From: Terribacillus saccharophilus
Lineage (GTDB): Bacteria; Bacillota; Bacilli; Bacillales; Amphibacillaceae
Direction of reading: 5' to 3'
Assembly: GCA_900110015.1 (NCBI GenBank)
Contig: FOCD01000002.1
Span: 310,001-374,000, forward strand
Length of the DNA stretch: 64,000 nt
The translations under genes and the position numbers were made by a program. Positions 57,869-64,000 of this stretch are shown piece by piece. The notes beneath the pieces are model-generated. The model was given only the letters and a program-made list of their open reading frames with translations. It did no database searches and was not told where the DNA came from. Positions within the stretch are counted from its first letter, which is position 1. Each line of letters starts with the position of its first letter.

Positions 57869-58639
57869 TCAGAAGATGCCAAATAGCTTCTTCTTTGTTT
57901 TGATACGTTCTGGAATATCGCCTACAATGTTTCTTCCTTCAATAAGATCTACCGCATTTTCTTGCATTTGTACTACGAATGCGGGTCCATATTCACTCTC
58001 CAAGAAATTATATGTTTCTCTCAGGACAAATGTCCTATTACGAATGTTGTGTGCGTCGGACGCAATAAATTGACAAAGATTGGCTTCTATCAGTTTAAAA
58101 CTGAGTTGCTGTATCTTTTTACCGAACTTACCTAAAATACTTGCTGCGGTTACTTGAGTTAGAGTTCCACCTTTTACGACTTCATATAGTAGATTTGGAT
58201 CTTCCAAGATAGCTTTATTACGCTCTGGATGGACAATCACTGGTTTATAGCCTTGCACTTGCAAATCATAAAGTAATTGTTTTGTGAATTTTGGGAAAGT
58301 TACGGTTGGGAGTTCAACTAAAATGTAGGGAGTATGCTGGTTTATTGGTAGAATCTCTTTCTCTTTCAGACCTTCCGCGATTTCTCCGTAAATTCTTGTT
58401 TCTTGCCCTGGCAGAATGGTCAATGGTATATCTGCTTCTTTTATAGCTTCATTTAAATTGTATACTTCTACGAGAATATCATCATAGTAGTTATCAAACT
58501 GATTATTACGATGATGCGGAGTAGCTACAATCGTACTGATTCCTTCTTCTACAGCTGCTCTTGCCATTTCAAGACTCTCTTCTAAAGTACGCGGGCCATC
58601 ATCAATTCCAGGTAATATATGGCAGTGGATATCAATCAT
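57869..58639 (-). CDS. Protein-tyrosine phosphatase, CpsB/YwqE type (PHP family)
   Basis: This 256-residue PHP phosphatase has all metal-binding motifs: HCH (5-7), PHHR (41-44), LPGQE (Glu80), VHPER (His137) and SDAH (Asp195, His197). It dephosphorylates the CpsD-type kinase encoded just upstream and thus helps set chain length and export. ATG 58639 is chosen because GGAGTG lies 6-7 bases upstream and homologues begin MIDIHCHILPG; the frame upstream to 58702 has no RBS. Compare the degenerate paralogue at 41681. Confidence 0.93.
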   Translation of the reverse strand: MIDIHCHILPGIDDGPRTLEESLEMARAAVEEGISTIVATPHHRNNQFDNYYDDILVEVYNLNEAIKEADIPLTILPGQETRIYGEIAEGLKEKEILPINQHTPYILVELPTVTFPKFTKQLLYDLQVQGYKPVIVHPERNKAILEDPNLLYEVVKGGTLTQVTAASILGKFGKKIQQLSFKLIEANLCQFIASDAHNIRNRTFVLRETYNFLESEYGPAFVVQMQENAVDLIEGRNIVGDIPERIKTKKKLFGIF

Positions 58640-58714
58640 TTGTTTCACTCCATTTATACTTAAGAGCAATGTGCGCGGATACCTATGCAACATTGCTCTC
58701 AAGTGTGTTGTATA

Positions 58715-59407
58715 TTAGTTTCCGTAGTAGTAATACGTATTAGAATGTTTCTGTGCCACATCGTTTAGAACTACTCCAAGTAGTTTAGCTTGAGCTGGTT
58801 CGATCAACTCTTTTGCTTTGTGAATAGAATCGTATTCTGTTTGTTCACTACGAACTACGATAATAGAGCCATCACAGATATTAGCTAAGATTTGTGCATC
58901 CGTGACTGCTAAAACTGGTGGTGTGTCAATTACTACCATGTCATAAGATTCTTCTGCAATTTCCAACAAACGTTTCATAGCATTTGATCCTAGTAATTCT
59001 GAAGGGTTAGGTGGAATTGGTCCGCAAGTCAGCAAATCCAGATTCGGTACATCAGTTTGCTGAGCAGCTTCTTCCAATGTTTTTTCACCAATAAGTACTG
59101 TGCTTAAGCCTGTACGGTTATCTAGCTTAAAGGTGTAATGGGTAGTAGGCTTCCGCAAATCAGCATCTATAAGCAAGACCTTTTTCCCTTGCTGAGCAAA
59201 CACAATTGCCAGGTTAGCTGTTACAGATGACTTTCCTTCCGATGGCCCTGAAGAAGTAACCAATATGCTATGAATTTTTTCATCTACAGAAGCAAATTCA
59301 ATATTAGTCCGCAATGTACGGAACTGTTCTGAGATTGGTGACTTCGGATTTTGTTTTGTAATGAGAGAGCGGACATTTGTTTTAAACTGTTTTTTTCTTT
59401 TGGCCAT
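58715..59407 (-). CDS. Bacterial tyrosine kinase, CpsD/YwqD type
   Basis: The 230-residue cytoplasmic BY-kinase has Walker A SSGPSEGKSS (about 52-61), Walker A' VLLIDADLRKP, Walker B MVVIDTPPV and a C-terminal tyrosine cluster ending TYYYYGN that is autophosphorylated. It works with the membrane modulator encoded just upstream, whose gene overlaps it by 26 bases, and is reset by the CpsB-type phosphatase. Its targets may include the UDP-sugar dehydrogenases, as for YwqD in Bacillus subtilis. RBS AGGGGAG before ATG. Confidence 0.94.
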   Translation of the reverse strand: MAKRKKQFKTNVRSLITKQNPKSPISEQFRTLRTNIEFASVDEKIHSILVTSSGPSEGKSSVTANLAIVFAQQGKKVLLIDADLRKPTTHYTFKLDNRTGLSTVLIGEKTLEEAAQQTDVPNLDLLTCGPIPPNPSELLGSNAMKRLLEIAEESYDMVVIDTPPVLAVTDAQILANICDGSIIVVRSEQTEYDSIHKAKELIEPAQAKLLGVVLNDVAQKHSNTYYYYGN

Positions 59408-60149
59408 TATATTCTCCCCTTACATTTCTTCTCTGAGCTGTAGTCTTATATTGTTTATTCGTCACAAGATCCGCTTCTGTCATATGGCTAATGGATCCAA
59501 TCACTGGAATACCAATTTTCTTTTCAATGTCGGTTTCTGTTTTAACTGTGTTATCCAAGTATTCAAGTAAGAATGCAAGCCCGATTCCAACCATTGCGCC
59601 TAGAACCATAGCTATAGCAGTATTTAATAAGATATTCGGACTTGCAGGTGAAGGGTTGTCCACCGTTTCAGCAAGCGATAGCGGCTTAACATTCTCTAGG
59701 TTCATTAATTCTGGGATCTCGTTCTGGAATACATCTATTGTTGTATTGGCAAGTTCTGCGGCCTTTGCTTGACTAGTATCTGTTGCTGTAACAGTAATAA
59801 TTTGCGTGTCGGCCTCTGATGTCACTTGAAGTTTCTCAGCTATTTGTGTAGAAGATAAAGAAAGATTCATTTCATTAGCCACTTCATCTAAAATAACAGG
59901 GCTTGTCATTACAATTTTATATGTATTGATCAAGCTAATATTCGATTGTATCGCTGTATTTAGTGCGGAAACATCAACATTCTCTTCCTGATTAACGACG
60001 ACTGATGCCTTTGCAGTATATGTAGGTGTAATAAGAAAATAACTAACAATAAATGCGATTGCGGCAAAGCTAATGATTAAAGATAAGATCATTACTACTC
60101 GTTTCTTAAGCAGTGTAAATATTTCCTTTAAAGATATCGTTTCTTCCAT
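59382..60149 (-). CDS. Wzz-type chain-length modulator and kinase activator, CapA/YwqC type
   Basis: The 255-residue protein has two membrane helices (about 19-38 and 177-198), an outer Wzz domain (TPTYTAKASVVVNQEE, VDNPSPASPNILLN before helix 2) and a cytoplasmic tail that activates the separate tyrosine kinase. It is the first gene of the exopolysaccharide operon. RBS GGAGGG 6 bases before ATG, with a SigA-type promoter about 80-105 bases upstream of the start. Confidence 0.92.
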   Translation of the reverse strand: MEETISLKEIFTLLKKRVVMILSLIISFAAIAFIVSYFLITPTYTAKASVVVNQEENVDVSALNTAIQSNISLINTYKIVMTSPVILDEVANEMNLSLSSTQIAEKLQVTSEADTQIITVTATDTSQAKAAELANTTIDVFQNEIPELMNLENVKPLSLAETVDNPSPASPNILLNTAIAMVLGAMVGIGLAFLLEYLDNTVKTETDIEKKIGIPVIGSISHMTEADLVTNKQYKTTAQRRNVRGEYNGQKKKTV

Positions 60150-60226
60150 TCATGTCCCTCCGTTTTTAATCTCGTTGTCAAAGTCTGCGAAGTAATACTA
60201 ACTTTCTATCAATTACATACTTTTTT

Positions 60227-60287
60227 ATTATATCTTCATTACTTAGTTCTGCAATGACATTTTTTGTCGAACGGTAAAATATTTTAC
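60227..60287 (-). promoter_or_regulatory. Exopolysaccharide operon promoter and upstream palindrome
   Basis: On the minus strand TTGCAG (60254-60249), a 16-base spacer and TATAAT (60232-60227) form a good promoter with a leader of about 70 bases. Just upstream, GTAAAATATTTTAC (60274-60287) is a perfect 14-bp palindrome, a possible regulator site. The rest of 60150-60456 is AT-rich and shows no other clear element apart from the galU terminator. Confidence 0.6.
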
Positions 60288-60414
60288 AAAAATCATTGCC
60301 CTCACAGGAAAAATGAGTATAATATATAGTTCTTTTTAACCTATTTTAAAGAAACAAAGAGAAGTATATCATAGAATTTCCATTTAGGGGTCGTATTTAC
60401 AAATAAATAAAATT

Positions 60415-60446
60415 AAAAAAACAAGCCTTTAAAAGGCTTGTTTTTT
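60415..60446 (-). terminator. Terminator of galU
   Basis: A perfect stem (AAACAAGCCTTT / AAAGGCTTGTTT) with T-runs on both sides, 11 bases after the galU stop. Confidence 0.9.
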
Positions 60447-60456
60447 GCAGTTAACT

Positions 60457-61341
60457 TTATTTATTGTCTATCATTACATAATTCTTGATATAGTCTTCTA
60501 ATTGATCTTTAAGATCAGGTCGATCAAGTGCAAACTCAATAGTAGCTTTAATAAATCCGAACTTATCTCCAACATCATAACGATCTCCAGTGAAATCACA
60601 CGCATATACAGCTTGTTTCTTATTCAATTCCTTAATCGCATCTGTCAATTGGATTTCTCCGCCTGCACCTGCTGGAAGGGTTTCTAGGATATCAAAGATT
60701 TCAGGAGTTAATACATAACGGCCCATAATCGCGTAGTTAGAAGGAGCTTCTTCTTTCTTCGGCTTCTCGACCAAGTCGCTTACTTGCATTAAGTTTGGTT
60801 CGCTTGTCGAACCTTGTGGTGCAATGACGCCATATTTTGATACTTCTGATTCAGGTACTTGCTGTACGCCTACAACAGAACCGCGATACTTTTCGAAAGC
60901 ATCTGTCAGCTGCTTCAATGCTGGTGTACCATCAGTTTTCACGATGTCATCACCAAGTAAAACTGCGAATGGTTCGTTGCCAATAAATTTCTTAGCAGTA
61001 GCAATCGCATGGCCAAGACCTTTCGCTTCTTTCTGACGGATATAGTGGATATCAGCCAAGTTAGAGATATCTTGGATTTCTTCTAACATCTTCATTTTGT
61101 CTTTCTTGATTAGCTGATCTTCAAGCTCGTAGGATTTGTCGAAGTGGTCTTCAATCGCACGCTTACCACGGCCACTGACAATAATGATATCCTCGATGCC
61201 GGATTTAACAGCTTCTTCGACAATGTATTGGATTGTTGGTTTGTCGACGATTGGCAGCATTTCTTTCGGCTGTGCTTTAGTTGCTGGAAGGAAGCGTGTT
61301 CCTAGACCGGCAGCTGGAATAATGGCCTTTTTGATTTTCAT
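60457..61341 (-). CDS. galU: UTP-glucose-1-phosphate uridylyltransferase
   Basis: The 294-residue enzyme makes UDP-glucose from UTP and glucose-1-phosphate. It has the nucleotide-binding start [25 protein letters not shown], then [22 protein letters not shown] and [18 protein letters not shown]. The length is usual for GtaB/GalU. UDP-glucose feeds the UDP-glucuronate branch of the polysaccharide operon downstream, and also teichoic acid and glycolipid synthesis. RBS AGAGGTG before ATG. It has its own terminator and is not part of the operon transcript. Confidence 0.96.
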   Translation of the reverse strand: MKIKKAIIPAAGLGTRFLPATKAQPKEMLPIVDKPTIQYIVEEAVKSGIEDIIIVSGRGKRAIEDHFDKSYELEDQLIKKDKMKMLEEIQDISNLADIHYIRQKEAKGLGHAIATAKKFIGNEPFAVLLGDDIVKTDGTPALKQLTDAFEKYRGSVVGVQQVPESEVSKYGVIAPQGSTSEPNLMQVSDLVEKPKKEEAPSNYAIMGRYVLTPEIFDILETLPAGAGGEIQLTDAIKELNKKQAVYACDFTGDRYDVGDKFGFIKATIEFALDRPDLKDQLEDYIKNYVMIDNK

Positions 61342-61563
61342 ACGTTCTGCACCTCTTTATGTAGTATATGTAGAATGCGTGTAGAGTGTTTCGTACGAAT
61401 TATACTTCCCCATAGGTAAAAGATAAAACATTATCCATGACGACAAATCGCAACTCGTACAAAAGTCCTTATCCGCTTACTGAAACTGTAAAAATAGTAA
61501 CATATTAAGTTTGCTTACTCAATAACATCCATTCTACATTTCCCTACAATATACGTGTTTAAT
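61342..61563. other. Non-coding stretch between galU and the LysM-NlpC gene
   Basis: This divergent intergenic region has no ORF with a usable RBS. It is AT-rich and must hold the galU promoter, though I cannot fix its -35 and -10. A WalR-type site begins at 61564. Confidence 0.5.
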
Positions 61564-61580
61564 ATTACAGTTACATTACA
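61564..61580 (-). promoter_or_regulatory. WalR-type box upstream of the LysM-NlpC hydrolase
   Basis: On the minus strand TGTAAT-GTAAC-TGTAAT, an exact fit to TGTWAH-N5-TGTWAH. It lies about 92 bases before the start codon and about 40 bases upstream of a likely -10 (TATAGT at 61619) that has no good -35. WalR controls several peptidoglycan hydrolases in Bacillus subtilis, so control here is a reasonable inference. Confidence 0.6.
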
Positions 61581-61671
61581 ATGACGTAAATTCTGGTAAT
61601 CTAGGTGCCAAATTATGCTATAGTATGATTAATTTCTATGGATTATGAAAATAAAGGAGAACGTTACTAGA

Positions 61672-62724
61672 ATGAAAAAGACGATTGTTACCCTTGCTGC
61701 TACTGCGGTAATTGCTAGTTCATATGCCACAACTGTTGACGCTGCATCTTACAAGGTTCAGAAGGGCGACTCGCTCTGGAAGATTGCTAGCAAATACGAC
61801 ACTTCAGTAAATAAACTTATGGAAATCAATGGACTGAAAAGCTCTATTATCTTCCCTAACCAAGTATTACAGACTTCTGGTTCATCCAGTTCATCTAAAA
61901 CTACTACTAAGACATCTTCATCATCTTCTAGCAGTGCATCTACATATACTGTTAAATCCGGTGATACGTTGAGTGGTATTGCATCTAAACATAATATCTC
62001 TTTGAACAACTTGAAAAAATGGAATAATATCTCTGGATACTTGATCTATCCTGGTGACAAGCTGAAGGTTTCTGCAGGAGGTTCTTCTTCGTCTTCATCG
62101 AATAACAGCTCTTCTTCCAATTCCGGAAGCTCATCAAGCAGCAGCTCTTCTTCTTCTTACAAAGTGAAGTCTGGTGACTCTCTATGGAAGATCGCTAACA
62201 ACAACGGCGTTTCTGTTGCGAACCTGAAAAGCTGGAACAACCTATCTTCTGATGTGATCCGTGTTGGTCAGACATTGAAGATTAATGGTAAAGCAAGCAG
62301 CGGTTCATCTTCTTCTACGAAGCCTGCGACTAACACAAAAGTGGAATCTGCAAGCACTTCTAAGAGTGTGGACAAGCTAATCAGCGTTGCTAAAACGCAG
62401 CTTGGCAAACCTTATGTATGGGGTGGAGCTACAACTGCTGGTTTCGACTGCAGTGGATTCATCTACTATGCATTCAAGAACGCCGGGTTTGATATCTCCC
62501 GTACATCTGCGGAAGGTTACTTCAACCGTTCTTACTATGTAAGCTCACCGCAGCCTGGTGACTTGATCTTCTTCAAAGGTACTTATAAAGCTGGTATCTC
62601 TCATATGGGTATCTACCTTGGCGGAGGTCAGTTCATTCATGCAGATAACGATGGTGTTCGCATTACAAGCACAAGCAACTCTTACTACGCTAAGCACTTC
62701 GATAGCTACAAACGTTTCTATTGA
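61672..62724 (+). CDS. Secreted peptidoglycan endopeptidase: three LysM domains plus NlpC/P60
   Basis: The 350-residue protein has a signal peptide (MKKTIVTLAATAVIASSYA, cut near VDAA). Three LysM wall-binding modules follow (about 28-72, 93-137, 163-207), joined by Ser-rich linkers. The C-terminal NlpC/P60 domain (about 235-350) has the catalytic Cys260 in DCSGF, His311 in SHMGIY and His323 in FIHADN. It cuts peptide bonds in peptidoglycan stems, like LytE/LytF/CwlS. ATG 61672 is chosen over 61645 because AAAGGAG lies before it and the signal peptide then begins MKKT. Confidence 0.94.
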   Translation: MKKTIVTLAATAVIASSYATTVDAASYKVQKGDSLWKIASKYDTSVNKLMEINGLKSSIIFPNQVLQTSGSSSSSKTTTKTSSSSSSSASTYTVKSGDTLSGIASKHNISLNNLKKWNNISGYLIYPGDKLKVSAGGSSSSSSNNSSSSNSGSSSSSSSSSSYKVKSGDSLWKIANNNGVSVANLKSWNNLSSDVIRVGQTLKINGKASSGSSSSTKPATNTKVESASTSKSVDKLISVAKTQLGKPYVWGGATTAGFDCSGFIYYAFKNAGFDISRTSAEGYFNRSYYVSSPQPGDLIFFKGTYKAGISHMGIYLGGGQFIHADNDGVRITSTSNSYYAKHFDSYKRFY

Positions 62725-62879
62725 TTATAAGAGCTTGGGACAGAATTTTCTGTCTCAGGCTTTTTTCTTTTGTTTTCTGCTGTGATGAGCAGGCGAAGAT
62801 CTGTCAGCTGGCGAGCAACTTCACCCACCAGAAACATCATAACTACGACACCAATAATATAGAAAACAATCTGGAACAT
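62718..62879 (-). CDS. Small membrane protein, 53 residues
   Basis: The ORF begins MFQIVFYIIGVVVMMFLVGE, one hydrophobic helix, followed by a charged region (ARQLTDLRLLITAENKRKK). It has an excellent RBS (AGGAGGG, 6 bases before ATG). The 3' end runs through the terminator stem of the LysM-NlpC gene and overlaps its last 7 bases on the opposite strand. The family is not recognised. Confidence 0.65.
   Translation of the reverse strand: MFQIVFYIIGVVVMMFLVGEVARQLTDLRLLITAENKRKKPETENSVPSSYNQ
62731..62767 (+). terminator. Terminator of the LysM-NlpC gene
   Basis: GAGCTTGGGACAG pairs with CTGTCTCAGGCTT with wobble pairs, followed by TTTTTT. On the minus strand the same bases form the end of a small ORF. 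Confidence 0.8.
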
Positions 62880-62938
62880 GTCGTTCCCTCCTATGTTTGT
62901 TACTATTTAGACGGTTAAGAGGGCACATAGGTTTCACT

Positions 62939-63385
62939 TTATTTTATTAGTATGCATATTTCACAATAATGCTCTCTAAGCAATTCCGTAGTGAATCTTT
63001 CAAAAGTAGGACGACTCTCTATTTCCATCCCAAGGTTTGATAACTCATGGAATATATCTGCCCATGCTTTGGTCATCGCCTCTGCAGTGTGTTGCACTGT
63101 AAAACAGATGTACTTTCCTCCTCTTAACTTTCCGATAAGGGCCAGATCATCCTGAAAATCTTTAGGTACAACTAGAGCAGCATCATATCGACAGTTCTGA
63201 GGGTCTGTCGTTTCTACATTGTCTTGCGAAATGCCAAGGATAATCGAAGTGTCTGTCAGCAGTTTCTCTGCAGCTGCCCATTCCTTTAATCTTTGCATCG
63301 TTTGATAATTAGCAGCACCATAAGGCCCTACTCTGCGAAAGTAAGCAATCCGGTAAGTTGAGATGGTTTCGATTTTCATATTCAT
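62939..63385 (-). CDS. GyrI-like / AraC effector-binding domain protein
   Basis: The 148-residue protein is a single GyrI-like (SbmC/AraC C-terminal) domain: an N-terminal strand (IETISTYRIAYFRRVGPYGA), YDAALVVPKDF and GGKYICFTVQHTAEAMTKAWADIF, ending PTFERF. These domains bind small molecules or peptides. No DNA-binding part is present, so it may be a stand-alone sensor or binding protein. ATG 63385 is chosen because AGAAGG lies 6 bases before it; ATG 63391 and 63379 are alternatives. Confidence 0.85.
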   Translation of the reverse strand: MNMKIETISTYRIAYFRRVGPYGAANYQTMQRLKEWAAAEKLLTDTSIILGISQDNVETTDPQNCRYDAALVVPKDFQDDLALIGKLRGGKYICFTVQHTAEAMTKAWADIFHELSNLGMEIESRPTFERFTTELLREHYCEICILIK

Positions 63386-63485
63386 TTTCATCCTTCTTTC
63401 CTCGTTTATTTCCTTACATTTCGAATGTAATATGATATAAAATATTATTCAATTGAATTTTTAAAAAGATATCAATAAGCACAAA

Positions 63486-63518
63486 AAAAGCTTATCCCTA
63501 TATTCGGAATAAGCTTTT
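63486..63518 (-). terminator. Terminator at the end of the rsbT-like gene
   Basis: On the minus strand AAAAGCTTATTCC pairs with GGGATAAGCTTTT and is followed by T residues. The left arm encodes the last residues of the gene, whose stop is in the loop. Confidence 0.85.
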
Positions 63519-63917
63519 GGTCTGAATGATCCGGTACTTGGCTACTTCTACTCGTGTACCTTCTGTTGTGGAAGACGTAATATCAAAATTATCCATAAGC
63601 CGCTTCACTCCTGGAAGTCCACGTCCGAGTCCGCCACCTGTAGTATAGCCATCTAACATGGCTTCTTGCAAGTTGAGTATTCCGGGTCCGTTATCCGTGG
63701 CGGTAATGTAGATACCAACTCTTCTTGTGTCTTGTTCGCTGCGGATACATATTGTTCCGCTGCCTGCATATTTATAAATGTTTCGGGCAAGCTCTGAGAT
63801 GGCTGCAGTGATACGGGCTTGTTCGACCGCACTAAACCCCAGGTCTGCTGCAAGCTTCCTGCCGCATGATCTGCTTGTGACAATATCCTTCTCATTTTCG
63901 ATCTTCATTTCAGTCAC
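63498..63917 (-). CDS. rsbT: RsbT-like serine kinase / anti-sigma switch protein
   Basis: This 139-residue GHKL-fold protein matches RsbT: DIVTSRSCGRKLAADLGF, the N-box ISELARNIYKYAG, ATP lid DNGPGI, and GGLGRGLPGVKRLMDNFDI. RsbT phosphorylates the RsbR/RsbS stressosome and then activates the RsbU phosphatase, leading to SigB activity. GTG 63917 is chosen by alignment to RsbT starts (MTEMKIENEKDIV); ATG 63908 is the alternative. The same frame stays open to the window edge. The expected RsbS gene is not recognisable in the 83 bases upstream, so this may be an orphan or lie in a different context. Confidence 0.82.
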   Translation of the reverse strand: MTEMKIENEKDIVTSRSCGRKLAADLGFSAVEQARITAAISELARNIYKYAGSGTICIRSEQDTRRVGIYITATDNGPGILNLQEAMLDGYTTGGGLGRGLPGVKRLMDNFDITSSTTEGTRVEVAKYRIIQTKSLFRI

Positions 63918-64000
63918 CTTCCCCTCACCAGGAGCTGACGCCGCTTGCTTACATATATTGATAGATAGGTCCCCTTCTTCGGCTGGGTCCAATAAAATAA

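Noticed and set aside
61581-61671. c-di-AMP (ydaO-type) riboswitch before the NlpC/P60 gene
   Set aside because: Such riboswitches often precede wall hydrolases, but the leader here is too short and lacks their conserved stems.

Overview
The window reads as chromosomal DNA of a low-to-moderate GC Gram-positive bacterium of the family Bacillaceae. Ribosome-binding sites are strong (GGAGG-type), GTG and TTG starts are frequent, and the gene content is typical of the group: Zur-controlled CobW chaperones with a zinc-free S14, putB-putC, a wapA homologue, CpsB/CpsD-type phosphoregulators, LCP ligases, galU and an rsbT-like kinase. A Terribacillus- or Oceanobacillus-like genus would fit, but the sequence alone does not settle this. 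I saw no rRNA, tRNA, CRISPR array, transposase or phage gene.

Layout. 1-1036 is the 5' part of a secreted GH20 enzyme resembling dispersin B. 1308-5078 is a zinc-starvation block: three CobW GTPases and an alternative S14, with two Zur boxes. 5246-8123 holds a 38-codon gene, a large palindromic repeat and the proline catabolism pair putC-putB. 8368-11682 is a two-gene operon of a membrane-anchored GH10 glycosidase and a BcsA-like synthase with two PilZ domains. 11683-12292 is mostly non-coding but carries a small promoter-ORF-terminator unit. 12293-19746 is a WapA-type RHS toxin locus with a candidate immunity gene; wapA carries one in-frame TAA. 19959-28344 holds ppk1-ppx, a VOC protein coupled to a Ser-rich membrane protein, and a large MalT-like regulator. 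28519-31962 is a beta-glucoside unit (6-phospho-beta-glucosidase, ROK kinase, AraC regulator). 31996-38398 holds a UDP-glucose dehydrogenase, a sigma factor, a LysE exporter, an amino-acid permease and a Na/Pi cotransporter.

38451-61341 is an exopolysaccharide region. A Wzx/Wzy-type operon of about 17.5 kb runs on the minus strand from 60149 to 42609: chain-length modulator, tyrosine kinase, phosphatase, a small coupled ORF, 4,6-dehydratase, initiating transferase, 4-reductase-like SDR, glycosyl- and acyltransferases, Wzy, Wzx, three UDP-sugar enzymes and an LCP ligase. Just beyond its 3' end lie a second CpsB-like phosphatase with altered metal-binding motifs and a divergent STAND NTPase with a C-terminal HTH. 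Both have repeats with a TTGTC core upstream, which suggests a dedicated control module. galU lies upstream of the operon. 61564-63992 holds a LysM-NlpC/P60 hydrolase with a WalR-type box, a small membrane ORF, a GyrI-like protein and an rsbT-like kinase.

Themes: the region is rich in surface polysaccharide genes (a BcsA-like synthase, one Wzx/Wzy operon, a GH20 and a GH10 enzyme, two LCP proteins, three nucleotide-sugar dehydrogenases) and in cell-envelope control sites (two WalR-type boxes and PhoP/WalR-type repeats before the Na/Pi transporter). The strongest leads are the STAND regulator/operator/degenerate phosphatase set, the GH10-PilZ synthase operon, the wapA nonsense codon with an operator-like repeat over its promoter, and several small ORFs that automated calling would miss.
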